Positions 7,497 through 17,054 of a stretch of 37,161 nt of DNA are shown one piece after another (position 1 is the first letter of the stretch; every line of letters begins with the position of its first letter). Both the position numbers and the translations under genes were made by a program. The stretch covers positions 1 to 37,161 of the forward strand of contig CALIUY010000038.1 in assembly GCA_938048455.1 (NCBI GenBank). Reading direction: 5' to 3'. The notes beneath the pieces were generated by a model, which worked only from the letters and a program-made list of their open reading frames with translations, had not been told where the DNA came from and ran no database searches. Source of the stretch: an uncultured Desulfobacterales bacterium (GTDB lineage Bacteria; Desulfobacterota; Desulfobacteria; Desulfobacterales; SpSt-501).

Positions 7497-8715
7497 GGAG
7501 CCGCTCCTCGGCGCTGAGCTTGCGGCAGATCTCCTCCCAGCCGGAAACCCGCCCGGCGATGTTGAGCTGCCGGCAAATCTCGATCCCGAGGGATCCCGCC
7601 GGCAGACTTCCTCCCTCTTCGGCGGCGAGGCGGTGCTCCAGCGCGTTTGCCGCATAGACCACCCCGACCACCCGGCCGGGGGTGCCGGTTTCGGGCGGGC
7701 GGTGATGGTGCGCGAGGGCGGCGACCACCTCCTCGCCGATCCCCCAGAGGCTCAAGAGATAGGCCCCCAGCTCCGCGTGCGAGACGCCGAAGCGGCCGGT
7801 CTCCACCTCCCAGAGCGGCCGCTCCCTCGCCTCCGTCACCATCTCCACGGTGGCGTCCGGGAAGTTTTGGGCGAAGATGAGTTTTCCCACGTCGTGCAGC
7901 AGCCCGGCCGTGAAGGCCTCGTCCAAGGAGCGCCGCGGCAGTTTCTCGTAGGCGGCGATTCCCCGCGCGAACAAGCCGACACGGCTGCTGTGACGCCAGA
8001 GCTCTTCCAGCCAGCGCGCCGGGATGCGGCCGACCTCGAATTGCGAAAAGACCTTGACCGAAAGAACGAGCCCCTTCACCGTGTCGAATCCCAGAAGGGA
8101 GACGGCCTCGGGGATGCTGGCGATGCGCCGCGGCAGACCGAAGAAGGCCGAGTTCACGATCTGCAGCATCTTCGCGCTCAGGCTGACATCGCGGGCGATC
8201 AGCTCGCCCACCCGTTTGAAAGAGGCGTTCGGCGCCTGAATCTCGGAGAGGATCTCGAAGTAGAGGGCGGGCAGGCTGGGAAGCGAAGAAAGCTGCGGCA
8301 GAAGCGACTTGAGGCGGCGGTCCCCCATCATCCGCCTCAGCGCCAGCGCACGCTCGAGCGCCGATCGGAGCGCCTCGGGCTGGCAGGGCTTGGCGAGGTA
8401 CTGGTGGGCGGTCTGGACGGTCTTGAAGATCAGGCTGCGGTCCATCTCGCCCGAGAGCACGATGCGCACGGTCTGGGGCCAGCGTTCCATCACCTGGGCC
8501 AGAAACTGCGCCCCGTCCATGCCGGGCATGCGCAGGTCGCTCACGACGGCGTCGAAGGGGCTCTCGGCCATCAGCCGCAGGCCCTCCTCGGCACTCAAAG
8601 CGAAACGCATCTCCCAGCGGTCCCGTTCGGAACGCAGCAGCCGCTCCAGCCCCTGAAGGACCAGCGGCTCGTCATCCACGAAAAGAACCGCAGCCCGGCC
8701 CGTGCGGTCGTTCAT
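7489..8715 (-). CDS. Response regulator with HDOD output domain
   Basis: A 408-residue protein with an N-terminal receiver (VDDEP at 13-17, D60 in SDLRMPGMDG, K109) and a C-terminal HDOD domain (about 135-340) plus a short tail. The HDOD part has the hallmark VNSAFFGLPRRIASIPEAVS and LLGFDTVK, and keeps an HD pair in GLLHDVGKLI (H274, D275). HDOD proteins mostly lack proven catalysis and act as signalling scaffolds. ATG at 8715 overlaps the kinase stop by 4 bases (ATGA). With the kinase and the PP2C regulator it forms a coupled three-gene signalling set. Confidence 0.92.
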   Translation of the reverse strand: MNDRTGRAAVLFVDDEPLVLQGLERLLRSERDRWEMRFALSAEEGLRLMAESPFDAVVSDLRMPGMDGAQFLAQVMERWPQTVRIVLSGEMDRSLIFKTVQTAHQYLAKPCQPEALRSALERALALRRMMGDRRLKSLLPQLSSLPSLPALYFEILSEIQAPNASFKRVGELIARDVSLSAKMLQIVNSAFFGLPRRIASIPEAVSLLGFDTVKGLVLSVKVFSQFEVGRIPARWLEELWRHSSRVGLFARGIAAYEKLPRRSLDEAFTAGLLHDVGKLIFAQNFPDATVEMVTEARERPLWEVETGRFGVSHAELGAYLLSLWGIGEEVVAALAHHHRPPETGTPGRVVGVVYAANALEHRLAAEEGGSLPAGSLGIEICRQLNIAGRVSGWEEICRKLSAEERLHA

Positions 8716-9998
8716 GGGTCCTCCCCGGCTTTGCCGATCGGCAGTTCGATCGTAAAAGTCGTCCCGCGGCCCACTTCGGTGTCGAAGGAAATCCCGCCTC
8801 CGTGGCGCTCGACGATCGCCGCATGGCACAGGGCGAGTCCCTGTCCCGTCCCCCGACCCACCTCTTTGGTGGTGAAAAAAGGCTCGAAAATCCGCGCCCG
8901 GACGTCGGGAGGAATGCCGGAGCCGTCGTCGGCGATGCGGATCCGCACCCGGTCGCCCGCGGCACGGGTTTCGATGCGGATCCGACCCTTGGCCGCGGCG
9001 GGCTCGCGCCGCAGGCGATCCTCGATCGCGTGCGCGGCGTTGATCAAAAGGTTCAAGATCACCTGGCCGATCTCCGCCGCATCGCAGACCACGGAAGGGA
9101 GCGCCGGATCGAAATCCGTCTCCACCTCGGACACGTATTTCCACTCGTTGCGGGCGACGGTGACCGTGGTGTCGATGATGCGGTTCAGATCGGAGGCCTC
9201 CTTTTCGCGGCGGCCGGGGTGCGCGAAATCCTTCATCGCCCGTACGATGCGCGCAATGCGCTCCACCCCTTCGAGCGTCTGCCGCACGGCGGCGGGAACC
9301 TCCCGGCGAAGGTAATCGAGATCGGCCCGGGTGCGGGCGACGGCCAAGCGCGGCGGAGCCTGACTCCCGGAGACGGCGCAGAGCTCCGCGATCACCTCTT
9401 CCTGTACGCGGAGCAATCCCAGAAGTTCGTTGAAGGCGTCCTGAAGAAAGCGCACGTTGTCGCCCACGAACTGGGTGGGCGTGTTGATTTCATGGGCGAT
9501 CCCGGAGGCCAGCTGACCGAGGGAGCGCAGTTTGAGGGCCTGGTTGAGCTCGCGCTCGAGTCGCTTGCGCTCGGTGACATCGGCCCCGGCGACGAGGAAG
9601 GCGGTTTCGGTCTCCCCCCGGCCGTCCAGCCGGTGGATCGTCAGGCCGAGCAGCCCTTCCTTTCCGTCCGGGCGCCGGCAGGGGATCTCCTCGAGGCGCA
9701 GACTGCCTCCGCGCCGCCGGCACTCTTCCAGCCCGCAGCGCAGTCGGCCGCCATCCTCCCCCAAGCGCACGTCGGCAAAAGGACGGCCGAGGACCCGCTC
9801 GGCCGGTATGCCGAGCAGCTCCGCCGCCGACCGGTTCCAGAGGGTGACCCGCAGATCTTCCGCGAGGCCGATCAGCAGGATCGGCAGATCCTCGATCAGC
9901 CGGTCGTTGGCGCCGGAAGCCGGAGACCTTCCGCTCCCTTCCGGCGGAATTTCGGATTTTCGCGGCACTTGGGCCGCTTCCGTCGTCGATCGGCTCAC
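8712..9998 (-). CDS. PAS-domain sensor histidine kinase, apparently soluble
   Basis: A 428-residue kinase. It has a PAS domain (about 33-145, with LWNRSAAELLGIPAERVLGR and the closing DVTERK), a DHp helix with GIAHEINTPTQFVGDN (phospho-acceptor H169), a long helical stretch, and a HATPase domain with N-box LNLLINAAHAIED, G1 DDGSGIP, F-box FEPFFTTKEVGRGTGQGL. No transmembrane segment is visible, so it likely senses a cytoplasmic cue through PAS. The start is GTG at 9998 with GGGGAGGA upstream. It is first of the coupled kinase/HDOD/PP2C set and follows the repeat-protein gene by 30 bases. Confidence 0.92.
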   Translation of the reverse strand: MSRSTTEAAQVPRKSEIPPEGSGRSPASGANDRLIEDLPILLIGLAEDLRVTLWNRSAAELLGIPAERVLGRPFADVRLGEDGGRLRCGLEECRRRGGSLRLEEIPCRRPDGKEGLLGLTIHRLDGRGETETAFLVAGADVTERKRLERELNQALKLRSLGQLASGIAHEINTPTQFVGDNVRFLQDAFNELLGLLRVQEEVIAELCAVSGSQAPPRLAVARTRADLDYLRREVPAAVRQTLEGVERIARIVRAMKDFAHPGRREKEASDLNRIIDTTVTVARNEWKYVSEVETDFDPALPSVVCDAAEIGQVILNLLINAAHAIEDRLRREPAAAKGRIRIETRAAGDRVRIRIADDGSGIPPDVRARIFEPFFTTKEVGRGTGQGLALCHAAIVERHGGGISFDTEVGRGTTFTIELPIGKAGEDP

Positions 9999-10028
9999 GG
10001 GCGGATCCTCCCCGGAAAAACGGACGGC

Positions 10029-10496
10029 TCATCGCCGGCTATCGATCCGGATCCCCATGCCTTCGAGCAGGCGCAAGGCCTCCTCGCGCTCCCGCGGGTC
10101 GCTCGAGCGGCCGGCCGCAATCACCGCCTGGAGAACCTCGTCGGAAAAGCCGGCCTGCTTGAGCTGCAGCAGATCTTCCACCGTGCTCAGGCGGATCGGC
10201 CTCAGGCCCCGGCCGTAGACGACCGGAGAGCGATCCCGCAAAAAGGAGCCGGCCGCGATCACGGTCTGCAGCGTCTCCTCGCCGACGCCGGCGCTCTTGA
10301 GCGCGATGATTTCCTCGACGGTCAACGCCCCGGTCTCGATCGACTTTTCGCGCGCCAGGCGCTCGAGGGTTTCATCGCTCACGCCGGCCCGCTTGAGGCG
10401 CAGCACCGAGGCCCCGTCCAGCGCCGCGGCCTGCCCGGCCGCGAGAAGCAGAAAAACGATCAGCAGCAGCGGGAAAATCCGATCGCATCCCCTCAT
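10029..10496 (-). CDS. Secreted protein with three LKxAGxSDExLxxxI repeats
   Basis: Not a family I can name. The 155-residue product begins with a clear Sec signal (hydrophobic 9-20, likely cut after the AAA at about 23-25). The mature part contains three copies of a helix-turn-helix-like unit: VLRLKRAGVSDETLERLA (31-48), IIALKSAGVGEETLQTVI (63-80) and LLQLKQAGFSDEVLQAVI (109-126). Similar units occur singly in other exported bacterial proteins; three in a row suggests a small helical repeat that binds a partner. ATG at 10496. It lies 39 bases after flgL and 30 before the kinase, in the same probable operon, so a role in the cell envelope during flagellar assembly or signalling is possible (inference). 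Confidence 0.8.
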   Translation of the reverse strand: MRGCDRIFPLLLIVFLLLAAGQAAALDGASVLRLKRAGVSDETLERLAREKSIETGALTVEEIIALKSAGVGEETLQTVIAAGSFLRDRSPVVYGRGLRPIRLSTVEDLLQLKQAGFSDEVLQAVIAAGRSSDPREREEALRLLEGMGIRIDSRR

Positions 10497-10535
10497 GCCT
10501 TCTTCCCCCTGTCCCGCCGCGCCGCCGTTTTTCGG

Positions 10536-11447
10536 CTACCGCAGGAAGTCGACCAGGCTCGGCCGGAGGATCTGCGAAGCCGCGGCCAGGGTCGACTCAT
10601 AGGCGACTTGCAGACTCTTCAGCTCGACGATCGCCTGGGCGACGTCGGCGTCCTCGTCGCGGCCGATCGCGGCCTGCACGGTCGCGCGCAAGCGTGTGAG
10701 GTGCTCCTCGGTCGCCTGGAGACGGTAGGCCTGGGGTGCGGCCTCGGCGCGTTTGTTGCGCAGCTGGACCTCGGCGCGCTCCAGAGGATCGAGGGTCGCT
10801 CGGATCCAGGCGGTACCCTCCTCGAGGTCCGGGTTCTCGAGCCCGGCAATGAGGTGATCGAGCTCCGCGAACAGGTCCACGCCTCCTGCGGCCTCGTTCT
10901 GGAAATAGTTGCGCCCGTCGGCGTCCACGGCGATTGGTGCGCCGCCGGGAAGCGGGATGAGAAAAGCGCCGCCGGCTCCGCGATAGGTGACACGGCCTTC
11001 GCCGTCCCGGACGAAGGGAGCGACATCCCGACGGTCGCCGCCGAACACGTATTCTCCGTGGAAGCGCGTGTTGGCCAGCTGCAGCACCTGGTCGGCGATC
11101 TCGCGCACCGTCGTCGCGGCCAGGGCCCGCTCCGCGGCGCTGACCCCGCCCGCGCTCTTCTCTTCGGCCGTTCGCCGCGCCTGCCGGACGAGATCGCCGA
11201 GCAGCTTGAGGGTCTCCTCGTTGAACTCGAGGCGGCTTTTCCCCTGCTGAATGCCGGAGGCGTATTTTTCCAAACCGGAGAGCAGCCCTCGGCCGGAGAG
11301 CACCCTGGCCGCCCCCGCCGGGTCGTCGGAGGGGCGGGAGATCCGCTTCTGGGTCGCGATCCGCTCCTGCTGCACGATCATGGCCAGGGTCTGCCGCCGC
11401 AGGACCCCGGTGAACATCCGGGCCATCATGTTGTGCGTGATTCGCAT
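10536..11447 (-). CDS. flgL: Flagellar hook-filament junction protein FlgL (HAP3)
   Basis: Structural protein that joins hook-side FlgK to the flagellin filament; exported through the flagellar type III apparatus. The 303-residue protein has the flagellin-like N-terminus (MRITHNMMARM, then the RISRPSDDPAGAARV motif at about 36-50) and a C-terminal coiled region with SLQVAYESTLAAASQI. Its length is normal. ATG at 11447 is preceded by AAGGAGGC. It sits 20 bases after flgK. Confidence 0.95.
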   Translation of the reverse strand: MRITHNMMARMFTGVLRRQTLAMIVQQERIATQKRISRPSDDPAGAARVLSGRGLLSGLEKYASGIQQGKSRLEFNEETLKLLGDLVRQARRTAEEKSAGGVSAAERALAATTVREIADQVLQLANTRFHGEYVFGGDRRDVAPFVRDGEGRVTYRGAGGAFLIPLPGGAPIAVDADGRNYFQNEAAGGVDLFAELDHLIAGLENPDLEEGTAWIRATLDPLERAEVQLRNKRAEAAPQAYRLQATEEHLTRLRATVQAAIGRDEDADVAQAIVELKSLQVAYESTLAAASQILRPSLVDFLR

Positions 11448-11467
11448 GCCGCCTCCTTGCGGCCCGC

Positions 11468-14415
<2,948 letters not shown>

Positions 14416-14423
<8 letters not shown>

Positions 14424-14805
14424 GGAACACCTCGCTTCCCAGGAGATCCTTCAACGTGTCGCGCAGCTTCTCCGGCGAAAAAGGCTTGTGGATGAAGCGG
14501 ACGCCTGCCTTTTCGAGCCGCTCGATCCGCGTGCGGCTTCCCTCGGTGGAGACGACCACGATCGGGATCGACCGGAAATCCTCGCGCGCGTGCATGGCCG
14601 CGATCATCTCCTCGCCGTTCATCACCGGCATGTTGATGTCGACCAGGACGAGATCGATCCAGGAGGAGTCGAGGACCTCGAGCCCTTCGCGTCCGTTTTC
14701 CGCCTGGTGGACATCGCCCAGGGCCAGTCCGCTCAGCTCGATCGCCTTGCGGATCATGGAACGCATGACGCCGCTGTCATCGACGATGAGAACGTTGACC
14801 GCCAT
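14416..14805 (-). CDS. cheY: CheY-like single-domain response regulator
   Basis: A 129-residue stand-alone receiver. It has all phosphorylation-site residues: acidic pair D9/D10, acceptor D56 in LVDINMPVMNG, T87 in VVSTEG, and K107 in IHKPFS. It presumably carries phosphate from CheA to the FliM switch; FliM in this window keeps the CheY-binding N-terminal ILSQEEIDALL peptide. It is coupled to cheX, whose product should switch it off. Confidence 0.9.
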
Positions 14806-14851
14806 CGGTTCCCCTTCGCCTGATCCTCGTTTCGTGTCCGCCGCACGCCCC

Positions 14852-15691
14852 TTAAGCGGCCAGCGCTTGGGCGAGATCGTTCGCCCATTGAAGCGTCCGG
14901 CTCGCCACCCGCTCCAAATGGCCGGTTCCCACGCCGAGCCGCCGACTCACGGATATCGAGGGCTCGGTCTGCAGTCCCTCCCGGCCCAAGCCGATGCCGA
15001 TCATCCGGCAGAGAACGTTCGCGACGTGGACCACATCGAGCATGGGGTGGCTCGCCGGAGCCCGGTCCGGGTCGTGGTGCCAGCGCACGGCGAAGACGAT
15101 GTCGGCCGGAATCGCCCACCGGGAGAGCAGCTCGGCCCCCACGGAGGCATGGTCGACGCCGAGCGCAGCCGTCTCGGCCTGCTCGAAGGTCAGTCCCCGG
15201 GCAAGCGCGGCCTCGATTCGCGCCAGCTCCTCGCGGACGAAGCGGCCAAGGACGACTTTGCCGACATCGTGCAGCAGGGCCGCGGTGAAAATCTCCTCCC
15301 CCGCCCCGATACCGATCTCTCCCACCAGCCCCTCGGCGGCGACCGAAACGGCAAGCGAATGCCGCCAAAGCTCACCTGCCGGCAGGTCGTAGCCCTCGAC
15401 CGGCCGCTGCAGCACCGCGGCCGCACAGGCGGCGACGACCATCTGCGTCACCCGACGCAACCCGAGCAGGCTCACGGCCTGCCGTACGGAGCCGATCCGC
15501 GCCGGAATGCCGAAATAGGCCGAATTGGCGAGTCGGAGGAGATTGCCCGTAATCCCCGGGTCTTGGCGCAGGGCGGCTTCGATCTGCGAAGCGCTCGCCC
15601 GGGAGTCCTCGATTAGGGCGAGCACCTGCAGCGCCGCCCCGCCCATCGCGGGCAGGGTATCTACCGATCGAAGGATCTCATCGAGCCGCAT
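14852..15691 (-). CDS. HDOD domain protein
   Basis: A 279-residue single HDOD-domain protein with no receiver. Family motifs are LPAMGGAALQVL (13-24), LANSAYFGIPARIGSVRQAV (54-73), SLLGLRRV and LLHDVGKVV with H141 and D142 kept, then a late RWHHDPD. HDOD proteins are signalling partners in chemotaxis and cell-cycle control, usually without shown enzymatic activity. It lies between cheD and cheY. It is distinct from the HDOD regulator at 7489-8715, so the operon holds two HDOD genes. Confidence 0.9.
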   Translation of the reverse strand: MRLDEILRSVDTLPAMGGAALQVLALIEDSRASASQIEAALRQDPGITGNLLRLANSAYFGIPARIGSVRQAVSLLGLRRVTQMVVAACAAAVLQRPVEGYDLPAGELWRHSLAVSVAAEGLVGEIGIGAGEEIFTAALLHDVGKVVLGRFVREELARIEAALARGLTFEQAETAALGVDHASVGAELLSRWAIPADIVFAVRWHHDPDRAPASHPMLDVVHVANVLCRMIGIGLGREGLQTEPSISVSRRLGVGTGHLERVASRTLQWANDLAQALAA

Positions 15692-15721
15692 GGCGGCCTG
15701 CCTGTTCTCCGCGGACCGTGA

Positions 15722-16195
15722 TCACAACGGCCTGCGCCCTCCGTTGCCGGCGACGACGACCTCCCCGGTTTCCAGGTCGAAGTGCAGCGTCCGGCTGTGA
15801 TTTCCGCCCACGTCCTCGGCGGCGAGCAGGATGTTGTTCTTCCACAAGAGCTTTTTCAGCACGGTGTAGTTGCGCTCACCGATCTTGAAGACCTCGTTGC
15901 GGCCCATCGGGGCGCCGCATCCCGCCGCCTTGACTTGGAGACGCGATTTCAAGGCCCCTTGCTCGTAAAGGGTGCGAAACAACAGCGGCACCCCCGTGTC
16001 CACGAACATCGCCGGGTTCGCCTGGGCCTTTTCCGGATTGATGCTGGAGAGCGGCAGCATCGCGTGCAGCAATCCGCCGATCTTGAGCACCGGATCGTAA
16101 ACCACCAGCCCCAGGCAGCTTCCGAGCGCATGGGTTACAATGTGATCTCCCGCCGCGCCCGTCTTCATGTCTCCGACCGTCACGGTCAAGTGCAT
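15722..16195 (-). CDS. cheD: Chemoreceptor glutamine deamidase CheD
   Basis: Deamidates specific receptor glutamines to glutamate, and in many species interacts with CheC-type phosphatases. The 157-residue protein keeps the catalytic set described for Thermotoga CheD at the same positions: T21, C27 (HALGSCLGL) and H44 (LLHAMLP). The C-terminal half has AAGCGAPMGRNEVFKIGERN, a conserved family block. It lies between cheR and the HDOD gene. No CheC is encoded; CheX is the only phosphatase partner candidate here. Confidence 0.95.
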   Translation of the reverse strand: MHLTVTVGDMKTGAAGDHIVTHALGSCLGLVVYDPVLKIGGLLHAMLPLSSINPEKAQANPAMFVDTGVPLLFRTLYEQGALKSRLQVKAAGCGAPMGRNEVFKIGERNYTVLKKLLWKNNILLAAEDVGGNHSRTLHFDLETGEVVVAGNGGRRPL

Positions 16196-16219
16196 CGGCC
16201 CCAGTTCCCCCCGCCCGGC

Positions 16220-17035
16220 TCACTTGCGGTACACGGCGGGCCGGATGTATTGAAAATCGTGCCGAATGGCCGACAAACCCTCCGAGTGCCCCACGAAGAG
16301 GTAGCCCCCCGGCTCGAGGATCTCCCCGAAACGGCGGATGAGCTCCTGCTGGGTCGGACGGTCGAAATAGATCATCACGTTCCGGCAGAAAATGACCTGA
16401 AACGGCCCGCGCATCGGCCACGGCTCCATCAGGTTCAGGTGCGCGAAATGGACGAGGCGGCGGATCTCCTCGGTCACCTCGACCTCGGGCGGCCGGGATC
16501 CCGGGCAAGGCCGGAAATAGCGCCGGCAGGCCGGGTCAGGCATCTCCTCCAGCACGGACGCCGGGTAAACGCCCCTTCGGGCCCGGGAAAGGACGCGGCG
16601 GGAAATGTCGGTCGCCAGCACGCGCACATCCCGCCGCTCGAGGCCGTGCAGATGCTCGCGGAGCACGATCGCCAGCGAGTAGGGCTCCTCGCCCGAGGAG
16701 CAGGCCGCGCTCCAGAACCGGAGCCGTCGGCCGGCAAGCGCCGGCAGCACCGTCTCGCGCAAAAAGTCGAAATGGTCGGCTTCCCGGAAGAACTGCGTCT
16801 TGTTGGTGGTCATCACGTCGACCAGTTCCGGGATCTCGCCCGCCCCGCGCTCGCCTTCGATCAGCTCGAGGTAGTCCTCGATCCGGCCGATCCCCAGCTG
16901 GCGCAGCCGTTTCATGAGCCGCGCGCGCACGAGGGCCTCCTTGCCTTCCTTGAGGTGGATCCCCGCCACCCGCTGGACGACTTCGCTGATCTTCCGGAAA
17001 TGCTGGGGTTTCAGGTCTTCGGCACAAAGCTGCAT
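16220..17035 (-). CDS. cheR: Chemotaxis protein methyltransferase CheR
   Basis: Transfers methyl groups from S-adenosylmethionine to receptor glutamates. The 271-residue protein has the CheR helical N-domain, TTNKTQFFRE (76-85), the SAM-binding SAACSSGEEPYS (109-120), ATDIS (141-145) and FCRNVMIYFD. ATG at 17035 gives the normal family N-terminus (MQLCAEDLKPQHFRKISEVV). An upstream in-frame extension is out-of-family sequence overlapping cheA. It lies 19 bases after cheA. Confidence 0.96.
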   Translation of the reverse strand: MQLCAEDLKPQHFRKISEVVQRVAGIHLKEGKEALVRARLMKRLRQLGIGRIEDYLELIEGERGAGEIPELVDVMTTNKTQFFREADHFDFLRETVLPALAGRRLRFWSAACSSGEEPYSLAIVLREHLHGLERRDVRVLATDISRRVLSRARRGVYPASVLEEMPDPACRRYFRPCPGSRPPEVEVTEEIRRLVHFAHLNLMEPWPMRGPFQVIFCRNVMIYFDRPTQQELIRRFGEILEPGGYLFVGHSEGLSAIRHDFQYIRPAVYRK

Positions 17036-17054
17036 GATGCCACCCCGTCCCCGA

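Noticed and set aside
7497-7655. Upstream extension of the PP2C response regulator
   Set aside because: It is out-of-frame sequence of the HDOD regulator; the receiver domain begins right after ATG 7496.
10531-10545. GCCG-AAAAA-CGGC hairpin at the end of flgL as a terminator
   Set aside because: Only a four-bp stem and no T tract follows on the coding strand; the downstream gene is 39 bases away and likely co-transcribed.
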